The notes beneath the pieces were generated by a model. It searched no databases. It was not told the DNA's origin and was given only the letters and a program-made list of their open reading frames with translations. From NCBI GenBank assembly GCA_003864495.1, contig ML133402.1, positions 640,614 through 704,613 on the forward strand: a stretch of 64,000 bases of DNA, given 5' to 3'. The stretch comes from Nemopilema nomurai. Taxonomy: Eukaryota > Cnidaria > Scyphozoa > Rhizostomeae > Rhizostomatidae. Made by a program: the position numbers and the translations under genes. Shown here one piece after another: positions 38,701 through 52,000 of this stretch (positions are counted from its first letter, which is position 1; each line of letters opens with the position of its first letter).

Positions 38701-39705
38701 AAACGAGGGATGGACGAAAACGAGGCTAAATGGGAAATTGTGACTGTGGTTTTTAGCACCAAAACGAGTTTAGCATGGAAACGAGGCAAGGACGAAAACG
38801 ATGCTAAATTGATAACGAGGCTGAAGTTTTTAGCACCAAAACGAGTTAGCATGGAACGAGGGAAGGACGAAAAGGGGGCTAAAAGAAAACGAGGCTAGGT
38901 CTTTTAGCACAAGCGAAAACGAGACTAGGGTTTTGGCACCAAAATTAGGCTAGCATTGAAAAGAGGCAAGGACACAAACAGGGCTTAAACCAAAATGAGG
39001 TTAGGTCTCTTAGCACCAACTTGAGGCTAGCATGCAAACGAGGCTAGGACAAAAGCGGGGCTGAAGCAAAAACGAGGATTAAGTTTTCAGCACCAAAACG
39101 AGGCTAGCATAGAAACGAGGCTTGGACAAAAACGAGGCAAAACCGAAAACGAGGCTAGGGCTTTTAGCACCAAATAGAGTTAGGCATGGAAACGAGAGAG
39201 GGAAAATAATGAGGATAAAACGAAAACGAGTCTGTGGTTTTTAGCACCAAAACGAGTCTAGCATGGAAACGAGGCATGGCGAAAACGAGGCTAGAACGAA
39301 AGCGAGATTGAAGTTTTTAGCACCAAGACAAGTCTTGCATGGAAACGAGGCAAGGATGAAAACGAGGCTAAAATGAAAACAACGCAGGGGTTTTAGCACC
39401 AAAACGAGTCTAGAATGGAAATGAGGCAAGGAGGAAAACGAGGCTAGAACGAAATTGAGGTTAAGACTTTTAGCACCGAATCGCGGCAAGCATGGAAACG
39501 AGGCAATGACAAAAACGGGGTTTAAACGAAAACGAGATTAGGTCTTTTAGCACCAACTTGAGGCTAGCATGCAAACGAGGCAAGAACAAAACGGGGCTGA
39601 AGCGAAAACGAGGATAAGGTTTTGAGCACCAAATCGAGGCTAGCATGACAACGATCAAAGGATAAAAACGAGGCTAAAACGATAACGAGGCTGGGTTTTT
39701 AGCAC
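35727..39705 (+). repeat. Segmental duplication within array, copy 1, part a
   Basis: This corresponds to about 52790-56579. The offset is about 16.86 kb at 36.9-37.6 kb and 16.87 kb at 39.2-39.5 kb, shifting because this copy carries many one-base deletions. Near 35.8-36.3 kb it also has roughly three extra monomers relative to the other copy. Shared private variants support copying rather than general array similarity. Ends are approximate. Confidence 0.65.
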
Positions 39706-42700
39706 AAAAAGGAGGCTAGCATGGAAACGAACAAAGGATAAAAACGAGGCTAAAACGAAAATGAGGCTGGGGTTTTTAGCACCAAAACGACTTTAGCATG
39801 GAAACGAGGCAAGGACGAAAACGAGGCTAAATTGAAAACGAGGCTGAAGTTTTTAGCACCAAACGAGTTTAGCATGGAAACGAGGCAGGACGAAAAAGGC
39901 TAAAACGAAAACGAGGCTGGGGTTTTTAGCACCAAAAACGAGCTAGCATGGAAACGAGGCAAGGAGGAAAACAAGGCCAAAACCAAAACAAGGCTGGGGT
40001 TTTTAGCACTAAAACGAGTCTAGCATGGAAACGAGGCAAGGAAGAAAACGAGGCTAAAGGGAAAACGAGGCTGAGGTTTTTAGCACAAAAAGGAGGCTAG
40101 CATGGAAACGAACAAAGGATAAAAACGAGGCTAAAACGAAAACGAGGCTGGGTTTTTAGCACCAAAACGAGTTTAGCATGGAAACGAGGCAAGGACGAAA
40201 ACGAGGCTAAATTGAAAACGAGGCTGAAGTTTTTTGCACCAAATCGAGTTTAGCATGGAAACGAGGCATGGACGAAAAAGAGACTAAAACGAAAACGAGG
40301 CTGGGGTTTTTAGCACCAAAAGGAGGCTAGCATGGAAACGAGGCAAGAACAAAACAAGGCTGAAGCGAGAACGCGGCTTAAGTTTTAGCACCAAAACGAG
40401 TCTAGCATGGAAACGAGGCAAGGACAAAAACGAAGCTAAAACAAAAAATGAGGCTGGGGTTTTTAGCACCAAAACGACTCTGGCATAAAAAGGAGGCAAG
40501 GACGAAAACAAGGCCAAAACAAAAACGAGGCTGGGGTTTTTAGCAATAAAACGAGGCTAGCATGGAAACGAGGGAAGGACGAAAACGAGGCTAAAGGGAA
40601 AACGTGACTGTGGTTTTTAGCACCAAAACGAGTTTAGCATGGAAACGAGGCAAGGATGAAAACGAGGCTGAATTGAAAACGAGGCAGAAGTTTATAGCAC
40701 CAAAACGAGTTTAGCATGGAAACGAGGCATGGACGAAAAAGAGGCTAAAACGAAAACGAGGCTGGGGTTTTTAGCACCAAAACGAGTCTGGCATGAAAAC
40801 GAGGCAAGGAGGAAAACAAGGCCAAAACAAAAACGAGGCTGGGGTTTTTAGCACCAAAGCGAGTCTAGCATGGAAACGAGGGAAGGACGAAAACGAGGCT
40901 AAAGGGAAAACGTGACTGTGGTTTTTAGCACCAAAACGAGTTTAGCATGGAAACGAGGCATGGACGAAAAAGAGCCTAAAACGAAAACGAGGCTAGGGCT
41001 TTTAGCACCAAAAAGAGTTAGGCATGGAAACGAGAGAGGGAAAAAAACGAGGATAAAACGAAAACGAGTCTGTGGTTTCTAGCACCAAAACGAGTCTAGC
41101 ATGGAAATGAGGCAAGGAGGAAAACGAGGCTAGAACGAAATTGAGGTTAAGACTTTTAGCACCGAATCGCGGCAAGCATGGAAACGAGGCAATGACAAAA
41201 CGGGGCTTAAACGAAAACGAGATTAGGTCTTTTAGCACCAACTTGAGGCTAGCATGCAAACGAGGCTAGGGCGAAACGGGGCTGAAGCGAAAACAAGGAT
41301 AAGGTTTTGAGCACGAAAACAAGGCCAAAACAAAACGAGGCTGGGGTTTTTAGCACTAAAACGAGTCTAGCATGGAAACGAGGCAAGGACGAAAACGAGG
41401 TAATTGAAAACGAGGCTGAAGTTTTTAGCACCAAAACGAGTTTAGCATGGAAACGAGGCATGGACGAAAAAGAGGCTAAAACGAAAACGAGACTGGGGTT
41501 TTTAGCACCAAAACGAGTCTGGCATGAAAACGAGGCAAGGAGGAAAACAAGGCCAAAACAAAAACGAGGCTGGGTTTTTAGCACTAACACGAGTCTAAAA
41601 TGGAAACGAGGAAGGACGAAAACGAGGCTAAAGGGAAACGTGACTGTGGTTTTTAGCACCGAATCGCGGCAAGCATGGAAACGAGGCAATGACAAAACGG
41701 GCTTAAACGAAAACGAGATTAGGTCTTTTAGCACCAACTTGAGGCTAGCATGCAAACGAGGCTAGGGCGAAACGGGGCTGAAGCAAAAACAAGGATAAGG
41801 TTTTGAGCACGAAAACAAGGTCAAAACAAAAACGAGGCTGGGGTTTTTAGCACTAAAACGAGTCTAGCATGGAAACGAGGGAAGGACGAAAACGAGGCTA
41901 AAGGGAAAACGTGACTGTGGTTTTTAGCACCGAAACGAGTTTAGCATGGAAACGAGGCAAGGACGAAAACGAGGTTAATTGAAAACGAGGCTGAAGTCTT
42001 TGGAAACAAAACGAGTTTAGCATGGAAACGAGAGAAGGAAGAAAACGAGGCGAAAAGGAAAACGAGACTGTGGTTTTTAGCACCAAGACGAGTCTAGCAG
42101 GTAACGAGGAAATGACAAAAAGGAGGCTAAATTGAAAACGAGGCTAAAGTTTTTAGCACCAAAACGAAACTAGCATGGAAATGAGGGAAGGACGAAAACG
42201 AGGCTAAAATGAAAACAACGCAGGGGTTTTAGCACCAAAACGAGTCTAGAATGGAAATAAGGCAAGGAGGAAAACGAGGCTAGAACGAAATTGAGGTTAA
42301 GACTTTTAGCACCGAATCGCGGCAAGCTTGGAAACGAGGCAATGACAAAAACGGGGCTTAAACGAAAACGAGATTAGTTCTTTTAGCACCAACTTGAGGC
42401 TAGCATGCAAACGGGGCAAGAACAAAACGGGGCTGAAGCGAAAACGAGGATAAGGTTTTGAGCACCAAATCGAGGCTAGCATGGAAACGAACAAAGGATA
42501 AAAACGAGGCTAAAACGAAAACGAGGCTGGGTTTTTAGCACAAAAAGGAGGCTAGCATGGAAACGAACAAAGGATAAAAACGAGACTAAAACGAAAAGGA
42601 GGCTGGGGTTTTTAGCACCAAAACGAGTTTAGCATGGAAACGAGGCAAGGACGAAAACGAGGCTAAATTGAAAACTAGGCTGAAGTTTTTTGCACCAAAA

Positions 42701-44995
42701 CGAGTTTAGCATGGAAACGAGGCATGGACGAAAAAGAGACTAAAACGAAAACGAGGCTGGGGTTTTTAGCACCAAAAGGAGGCTAGCATGGAAACGAGGC
42801 AAGAACAAAACAAGGCTGAAGCGAGAACGCGGCTCAAGTTTTTAGCACCAAAACGAGTCTAGCATGGAAACGAGGCATGGACGAAAACGAAGCTAAAACA
42901 AAAATGAGGCTGGGTTTTTAGCACCAAAATGACTCTGGCATGAAAAGGAGGCAAGGACGAAAACAAGGCCAAAACAAAAACGAGGCTGGGGTTTTTAGCA
43001 ATAAAACGAGGCTAGCATGGAAACGAGGGAAGGACGAAAACGAGGCTAAAGGGAAAACGTGACTGTGGTTTTTAGCACCAAAACGAGTTTAGCATGGAAA
43101 CGAGGCAAGGACGAAAACGAGGCTAAATTGAAAACGAGGCTGAAGTTTTTAGCACCAAAACGAGTTTAGCATGGAAACGAGGCATGGACGAAAAAGAGGC
43201 TAAAACGAAAACGAGGCTGGGGTTTTTAGCACCAAAACGAGGCTAGCATGGAAACGAGGCAAGAGCAAAACAAGGCTGACGCGAGAACGAGGCTCAAGTT
43301 TTTAGCACCAAAACGAGTCTAGCATGGAGACGAGGCAAGGACGAAAGCGAAGCAAAAAAAAATGAGGCTGGTGTTTTTAGCACCAAAACGACTCTGGCAT
43401 GAAAACGAGGCAAGGAGGAAAACAAGGCCAAAACCAAAACAAGGCTGGGGTTTTTAGCACTAAAACGAGTCTAGCATGGAAACGAGGCAAGGAAGAAAAC
43501 GAGGCTAAAGGGAAAACGAGGCTGAAGTTTTTAGCACAAAAAGGAGGCTAGCATGGAAACGAACAAAGGATAAAAACGAGGCTAAAACGAAAACGAGGCT
43601 GGGGTTTTTAGCACCAAAACGACTTTAGCATGGAAACGAGGCAAGGACGAAAACGAGGCTAAATTGAAAACGAGGCTGAAGTTTTTTGCACCAAATCGAG
43701 TTTAGCATGGAAACGAGGCATGGACGAAAAAGAGACTAAAACGAAAACGAGGCTGGGGTTTTTAGCACCAAAAGGAGGCTAGCATGGAAACGAGGCAAGA
43801 ACAAAAACAAGGCTGAAGCGATAACGCGGCTTAAGTTTTTAGCACCAAAACGAGTCTAGCATGGAAACGAGGCAAGGACAAAAACGAAGCTAAAACAAAA
43901 ATGAGGCTGGGGTTTTTAGCACCAAAACGACTCTGGTATAAAAAGGAGGCAAGGACGAAAACAAGGCCAAAACAAAAACGAGGCTGAGGTTTTTAGCAAT
44001 AGAACGAAGGCTAGCATGGAAACGAGGGAAGGACGAAAACGAGGCTAAAGGGAAACGTGACTGTGGTTTTTTAGCACCAAAACGAGTTTAGCATGGAAAC
44101 GAGGCAAGGATGAAAACGAGGCTGAATTGAAAACGAGGCAGAAGTTTATAGCACCAAAACGAGTTTAGCATGGAAACGAGGCATGGACGAAAAAGAGGCT
44201 AAAACGAAAACGAGGCTGGGGTTTTTAGCACCAAAACGAGTCTGGCATGAAAACGAGGATGGGAGGAAAACAAGGCCAAAACAAAAACGAGGCTGGGGTT
44301 TTTAGCACCAAAGCGAGTCTAGCATGGAAACGAGGGAAGGACGAAAACGAGGCTAAAGGGAAAACGTGACTGTGGTTTTTAGCACCAAAACGAGTTTAGC
44401 ATGGAAACGGAAGGACGAAAACGAGGCTAAAGGGAAAACGTGACTGTGGTTTTTAGCACCAAAACGAGTTTAGCATGGAAACGAGGCAAGGACGAAAACG
44501 AGGTTAATTGAAAACGAGGCTGAAGTTTTTAGCACCAAAACGAGTTTAGCATGGAAACGAGGCATGGACGAAAAAGAGGCTAAAACGAAAACGAGGCTGG
44601 GGTTTTTAGCACCAAAACGAGGCTAGCATGGAAACGAGGCAAGAGCAAACAAGCTAACGGAAACGAGCTCAAGTTTGTAGCACGAAAACGAGTCTAGCAT
44701 GGAGACGAGGCAAGGACGAAAACGAGGCTAAAGGGAAAACGTGACTGTGGTTTTTAGCACCAAAACGAGTTTAGCATGGAAACGAGGCAAGGTCGAAAAC
44801 GAGGCTAAATTGAAAACGAGGCTGAAGTCTTTGGAAACAAAACGAATTTAGCATGGAACGAGAGAAGGAAGAAAACGAGGCGAAAAGGAAAACGAGACTG
44901 TGGTTTTTAGCACCAAGACGAGTCTAGCATGGTAACGAGGAAAGGACAAAAACGAGGCTAAATTGAAAACGAGGCTAAAGTTTTTAGCACCAAAA

Positions 44996-45531
44996 CGAAA
45001 CTAGCATGGAAATGAGGGAAGGACGAAAACGAGGCTAAAATGAAAACAACGCAGGGGTTTTAGCACCAAAACGAGTCTAGAATGGAAATAAGGCAAGGAG
45101 GAAAACGAGGCTAGAATGAAATTGAGGTTAAGACTTTTAGCACCGAATCGCGGCAAGCATGGAAACGAGGCAATGACAAAAACGGGGCTTAAACGAAAAC
45201 GAGATTAGTTCTTTTAGCACCAACTTGAGGCTAGCATGCAAACGGGGCAAGAACAAAACGGGGCTGAAGCGAAAACGAGGATAAGGTTTTGAGCACCAAA
45301 TCGAGGCTAGCATGGAAACGAACAACGGATAAAAACGAGGCTAAAACGAAAACGAGGCTGGGTTTTTAGCACCAAAACGAGTTTAGCATGGAAAAGAGGC
45401 AAGGACGAAAACGAGGCTAAATTGAAAACTAGGCTGAAGTTTTTTGCACCAAAACGAGTTTAGCATGGAAACGAGGCATGGACGAAAAAGAGACTAAAAC
45501 GAAAACGAGGCTGGGGTTTTTAGCACCAAAA
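44996..45531 (+). repeat. Local ~536-bp tandem duplication, first unit
   Basis: The variant AAAACGAAACTAGCATGG at 44996 recurs at 45532, followed by the same series of monomers (ACAACGCAGGGG, GAATGGAAATAAGG, then the signature block). The period is about seven monomers (539 bp expected). It is absent from the partner region near 61.2-61.6 kb. Confidence 0.7.
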
Positions 45532-46066
45532 CGAAACTAGCATGGAAATGAGGGAAGGACGAAAACGAGGCTAAAATGAAAACAACGCAGGGGTTTTAGC
45601 ACCAAAACGAGTCTAGAATGGAAATAAGGCAAGGAGGGAAAACGAGCTAGAATGAAATTTGGGTTAAGACTTTAGCACCGAATCGCGGCAAGCATGAAAC
45701 GAGGCAATGACAAAAACGGGGCTTAAACGAAAACGAGATTAGTTCTTTTAGCACCAACTTGAGGCTAGCATGCAAACGGGGCAAGAACAAAACGGGGCTG
45801 AAGCGAAAACGAGGATAAGGTTTTGAGCACCAAATCGAGGCTAGCATGGAAACGAACAACGGATAAAAACGAGGCTAAAACGAAAACGAGGCTGGGTTTT
45901 TAGCACCAAAACGAGTTTAGCATGGAAACGAGGCAAGGACGAAAACCGAGGCTAAATTGAAAACGAGGCTGAAGTTTTTTGCACCAAAACGAGTTAGCAT
46001 GGAAACGAGGCATGGACGAAAAAGAGACTAAAACGAAAACGAGGCTGGGGTTTTTAGCACCAAAAG
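45532..46066 (+). repeat. Local ~536-bp tandem duplication, second unit
   Basis: Second unit of the duplication. It carries several one-base losses relative to the first, for example in the GAGCTAGAATGAAATTTGGG stretch around 45645-45663 and at GCATGAAACG near 45690. Confidence 0.65.
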
Positions 46067-49000
46067 GAGGCTAGCATGGAAACGAGGCAAGAACAAAACA
46101 AGGCTGAAGCGAGAACGCGGCTCAAGTTTTTAGCACCAAAACGAGTCTACCATGGAAACGAGGATGGACGAAAACGAAGCAAAACAAAAATGAGGCTGGG
46201 GTTTTTAGCACAAAAATGACTCTGGCATGAAAAGGAGGCAAGGACGAAAACAAGGCAAAACAAAAACGAGGCTGGGGTTTTTAGCAAAAAACGAGGCTAG
46301 CATGGAACGAGGAAGGAAAAACGGGCTAAAGGGAAAACGTGACTGTGGTTTTTAGCACCAAAACGAGTTTAGCATGGAAACGAGGCAAGGACGAAAACGA
46401 GGCTAAATGAAAACGAGGCTGAAGTTTTTAGCACCAAAACGAGTTTAGCATGGAAACGAGGCATGGACGAAAAAAGAGGCTAACGAAAACGAGGCTGGGG
46501 TTTTTAGCACAAAACGAGGCTAGCATGGAAACGAGGCAAGAGCAAACAAGGCTGACGCGAGAACGAGGCTCAAGCTTTTAGCACCAAAACGAGTCTAGCA
46601 TGGAGACGAGGCAAGGACGAAAGCGAAGCAAAAAGAAAATGAGGCTGGTGTTTTTAGCACCAAAACGACTCTGGCATGAAAACGAGGCAAGGAGGAAAAC
46701 AAGGCCAAAACCAAAACAAAGGCTGGGGTTTTTAGCACTAAAACGAGTCTAGCATGGAAACGAGGCAAGAAGAAAACGAGGCTAAAGGGAAAACGAGGCT
46801 GAAGTTTTAGCACAAAAAGGAGGCTAGCATGGAAACGAACAAAGGATAAAACGAGGCTAAAACGAAAACGAGGCTGGGGTTTTTAGCACCAAAACGACTT
46901 TAGCATGGAAACGAGGCAAGGACGAAAACGAGGCTAAATTGAAAACGAGGCTGAAGTTTTTTGCACCAAATCGAGTTTAGCATGGAAACGAGGCATGGAC
47001 GAAAAAGAGACTAAAACGAAAACGAGGCTGGGTTTTTTAGCACCAAAGAGGCTAGCATGGAAACGAGGCAAGAAAAAACAAGGCTGAAGCGATAACGCGG
47101 CTTAAGTTTTTAGCACCAAAACGAGTCTAGCATGGAAACGAGGCAAGGACAAAACGAAGCTAAAACAAATGAGGCTGGGGTTTTTAGCACCAAAACGACT
47201 CTGGCATAAAAAGGAGGCAAGGACGAAAAACAAGGCCAAAACAAAAACGAGGCTGGGGTTTTTAGCAATAGAACGAGGCTAGCATGGAAACGAGGAAGGA
47301 CGAAAACGAGGCTAAAGGGAAAACGTGACTGTGGTTTTTAGCACCAAAACGAGTTTAGCATGGAAACGAGGCAAGGATGAAAACGAGGCTGAATTGAAAA
47401 CGAGGCAGAAGTTTATAGCACAAAACGAGTTTAGCATGGAACGAGGCATGGACGAAAAAGAGGCTAAACGAAAACGAAGGCTGGGGTTTTAGCACCAAAA
47501 CGAGTCTGGCATGAAAACGAGGATGGGGAAAACAAGGCCAAAACAAAAACGAGCTGGGGTTTTTAGCACCAAAGCGAGTCTAGCATGAAACGAGGGAAGG
47601 ACGAAAACGAGGCTAAAGGGAAACGTGACTGTGGTTTTTAGCACCAAACGAGTTTAGCATGGAAACGAGGGAAGGACGAAAACGAGGCTAAAACGAAACG
47701 AGGCTGGGTTTTTAGCACCAAACGAGGCTAGCAGGAAACGAGCAAGAGCAAACAAGGCTGAAGCGAGAACGAGGCTCAAGTTTGTAGCACGAAACGAGTC
47801 TAGCATGGAGACGAGGCAAGACGAAAGCGAAGCAAAAAGAAAATGAGGCTGGGTTTTTAGACCAAAACGACTCTGCTGAACGAGCAAGAGGAAAACAAGG
47901 CAAACCAAAACAAGCTGGGTTTTTAGCACTAAAACGAGTCTAGCATGGAAACGACAAAGGATAAAAACGAGCTAAACGAAACGAGGCTGGGGTTTTAGCA
48001 CCAAAACGAGTTAGCATGGAAACGAGGCAAGGACGAAAACGAGGCTAAATTGAAAACTAGGCTGGGTTTTTAGCATAAAACGAGCTAGCATGGAAACGAG
48101 GGAAGGACGAAAACGAGGCTAAAGGGAAAACGTGACTGTGGTTTTAGCACCAAAACGAGTTTAGCATGGAAATGAGGCAAGGATGAAAACGAGGCTGAAT
48201 TGAAAACGAGCAGAAGTTTTAGCACCAAAACGAGTTAGCATGGAAACGAGCATGGACGAAAAAGAGGCTAAAACGAAAACGAGGCTGCGTTTTAGCACCA
48301 AACGAGTCTGCATGAAAACGAGCAAGGAGGAAACAAGCAAACAAAAACGAGGCTGGGTTTTTAGCACCAAAGCGAGTCTGCATGGAACGAGGAAGGACGA
48401 AAACGAGGCTAAAGGGAAAACGTGACTGTGTTTTTAGCACCAAACGAGTTTAGCATGGAAACGAGCATGGACGAAAAAGAGCCTAAAACGAAAACGAGGC
48501 TAGGCTTTTAGCACCAAAAAGAGTTAGCATGGAACGAGAGGGAAAAAACGAGGTAAAACGAAAACGAGTCGTGGTTCTAGCACAAACGAGTCAGCATGGA
48601 AATGAGGCAAGAGGAAAACGAGCTAGAACGAAATTGAGGTTAAGACTTTTAGACCGAATCGCGGCAAGCATGGAAACGAGGCAATGACAAAACGGGGCTA
48701 AACGAAAACGAGATTAGTTTTAGCACCAACTTGAGGCTAGCATGCAACGAGGCTAGGCGAAACGGGGCTGAAGCGAAAACAAGGATAAGGTTTTGAGCAC
48801 GAAAACAAGGCCAAAACAAAAACGAGGCTGGGGTTTTTAGCACTAAAACGAGTCTAGCATGGAAACGAGGGATGGACGAAAACGAGGCTAAAGGGAAAAC
48901 GTGACTGTGGTTTTAGCACCAAAACGAGTTTAGCATGGAAACGAGGCAAGGACGAAAACGAGGTTAATTGAAAACGAGGCTGAAAATTTTAGCACCAAAA

Positions 49001-52000
49001 CGAGTTTAGCATGGAAACGAGGCATGGACGAAAAAGAGGCTAAAACGAAAACGAGGCTGGGGTTTTTAGCACCAAAACGAGGCTAGCATGGAAACGAGGC
49101 AAGAGCAAAACAAGGCTGAAGCGAGAACGAGGCTCAAGTTTGTAGCACCAAAACGAGTCTAGCATGGAGACGAGGCAAGGACGAAAGCGAAGCAAAAAGA
49201 AAATGAGGCTGGGGTTTTTAGCACCAAAACGACTCTGGCATGAAAACGAGGCAAGGAGGAAAACAAGGCCAAAACCAAAACAAGGCTGGGGTTTTTAGCA
49301 CTAAAGCGAGTCTAGCATGGAAACGAGGCAAGGAAGAAAACGAGGCTAAATTGAAAACGAGGCTGAAGTTTATAGCACCAAAACGAGTTTAGCATGGAAA
49401 TAAGGCAAGGAGGAAAACGAGGCTAGAACGAAATTGAGGTTAAGACTTTTAGCACCGAATCGCGGCAAGCCTGGAAACGAGGCAATGACAAAAACGGGGC
49501 TTAAACGAAAACGAGATTAGTTCTTTTAGCACCAACTTGAGGCTAGCATGCAAACGGGGCAAGAACAAAACGGGGCTGAAGCGAAAACGAGGATAAGGTT
49601 TTGAGCACCAAATCGAGGCTAGCATGGAAACGAACAAAGGATAAAAACGAGGCTAAAACGAAAACGAGGCTGGGTTTTTAGCACAAAAAGGAGGCTAGCA
49701 TGGAAACGAACAAAGGATAAAAACGAGGCTAAAACGAGAACGAGGCTGGGGTTTTTAGCACCAAAACGAGTTTAGCATGGAAACGAGGCAAGGACGAAAA
49801 CGAGGCTAAATTGAAAACTAGGCTGAAGTTTTTTGCACCAAAACGAGTTTAGCATGGAAACGAGGCATGGACGAAAAAGAGACTAAAACGAAAACGAGGC
49901 TGGGGTTTTTTAGCACCAAAAGGAGGCTAGCATGGAAACGAGGCAAGAACAAAACAAGGCTGAAGCGAGAACGCGGCTCAAGTTTTTAGCACCAAAACGA
50001 GTCTAGCATGGAAACGAGGCATGGGACGAAAACGAAGCTAAAACAAAAATGAGGCTGGGTTTTTAGCACCAAAACGACTCTGGCATGAAAAGGAGGCAAG
50101 ACGAAAACAAGGCCAAAACAAAAACGAGGCTGGGTTTTAGCAATAAAACGAGGCTACCATGGAAACGAGGGAAGGACGAAAACGAGGCTAAAGGAAAACG
50201 TGACTGTGGTTTTTAGCACCAAACGAGTTTAGCATGGAAACGAGGCAAGGACGAAAACGAGGCTAAATTGAAAACGAGGCTGAAGTTTTTAGCACCAAAA
50301 CGAGTTTAGCATGGAAACGAGGCATGGACGAAAAGAGGCTAAAACGAAAACGAGGCTGGGGTTTTTAGCACCAAAACGAGGCTAGCATGGAAACGAGGCA
50401 AGAGCAAACAAGGCTGAAGCGAGAACGAGGCTCAAGTTTTTAGCACCGAAACGAGTCTAGCATGGAGACGAGGCAAGGACGAAAGCGAAGCAAAACCAAA
50501 ATGAGGCTGGGGTTTTTAGCACTAAAACGAGTCTAGCATGGAAACGAGGCAAGGAAGAAAACGAGGCTAAAGGGAAAACGAGGCTGAGGTTTTTAGCACA
50601 AAAAGGAGGCTAGCATGGAAACGAACAAAGGATAAAAACGAGGCTAAAACGAAAACGAGCTGGGTTTTTAGCACCAAAACGAGTTTAGCATGGAAACGAG
50701 CAAGGACGAAAACGAGGCTAAATTGAAAACTAGGCTGAAGTTTTTTGCACCAAAACGAGTTTAGCATGGAAACGAGGCATGGACGAAAAAGAGACTAAAA
50801 CGAAAACGAGGCTGGGGTTTTAACACCAAAAGAGGCTAGCATGGAAACGAGGCAAGAACAAAACAAGGCTGAAGCGAGAACGCGGCTTAAGTTTTTAGCA
50901 CCAAAACGAGTCTAGCATGGAAACGAGGCAAGGACAAAAACGAAGCAAAACAAAATGAGGCTGGGGTTTTAGCACCAAAACGACTCTGGCATAAAAAGGA
51001 GGCAAGGACGAAAACAAGGCCAAAACAACGAGGCGGTTTTTAGCAATAAAACGAGGCTAGCATGGAAACGAGGGAAGACGAAAACGAGGCTAAAGGGAAA
51101 ACGTGACTGTGGTTTTTAGCACCAAAACGAGTTTAGCATGGAAACGAGGCAAGGATGAAAACGAGGCTGAATTGAAAACGAGGCAGAAGTTTATAGCACC
51201 AAAACGAGTTTAGCATGGAAACGAGGCATGGACGAAAAAGAGGCTAAAACGAAAACGAGGCTGCGGTTTTAGCACCAAAACGAGTCTGGCAAAACGAGGC
51301 AAGGAGGAAAACAAGGCCAAAACAAAAACGAGGCTGGGGTTTTTAGCACCAAAGGAGTCTAGCATGGAAACGAGGGAAGAACGAAAACGAGGCTAAAGGG
51401 AAAACGTGACTGTGTTTTTAGCACCAAAACGAGTTTAGCATGAAACAGGCATGACGAAAAAGAGCCTAAAACGAAAACGCTAGGGCTTTTAGCACCAAAA
51501 AGAGTTAGGCATGAAACGAGAGAGGGAAAAAAACGAGGATAAAACGAAAACGAGTCTGTGGTTTCTAGCACCAAAACGAGTCTAGCATGGAAATGAGGCA
51601 AGGAGGAAAACGAGCTAGAACGAAATGAGGTTAAGACTTTTAGCACCGAATCGCGGCAAGCATGGAAACGAGGCAATGACAAAACGGGGCTTAAACGAAA
51701 ACGAGATTAGTCTTTTAGCACCAACTTGAGGCTAGCATGCAAACGAGGCTAGGGCGAAACGGGGCTGAAGCGAAAACAAGGATAAGGTTTTGAGCACGAA
51801 AACAAGGCCAAAACAAAAACGAGGCTGGGGTTTTTTAGCACTAAAACGAGTCTAGCATGGAAACGGAAGGACGAAAACGAGGCTAAAGGGAAAACGTGAC
51901 TGTGGTTTTTAGCACCAAAACGAGTTTAGCATGGAAACGAGGCAAGGACGAAAACGATTAATTGAAAACGAGGCTGAAAATTTTAGCACCAAAACGAGTT

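Larger units (their letters stand above)
20639..39705 (+). repeat. Satellite domain type I (with truncated monomer)
   Basis: This domain is defined by repeated occurrence of the 31-bp truncated monomer and, in many units, a 37-bp truncated monomer (TAGGTCTCTTAGCACC joined to CAACTTAAAAC). Blocks recur at about 1.67 kb: for example, the stretch around 21260-21511 is repeated at 22932-23183. The left array 1-14367 and the block 52741-56574 belong to the same type. The right boundary is approximate and is set where the last marker-bearing unit ends before 39.7 kb. Confidence 0.7.
40387..47690 (+). repeat. Segmental duplication within array, copy 1, part b
   Basis: This corresponds to about 56575-63382 with the same order of monomer variants. 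The offset is 16.19 kb from 41.0 to 45.1 kb. It falls to about 15.68 kb by 47.4 kb because this copy has an additional ~535-bp tandem duplication at 45.0-46.1 kb and scattered deletions. The end near 47690 is where the following monomer differs (GGCTAAAACGAAACG here versus GGCTAAAGAAAACG in the partner). Confidence 0.7.
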
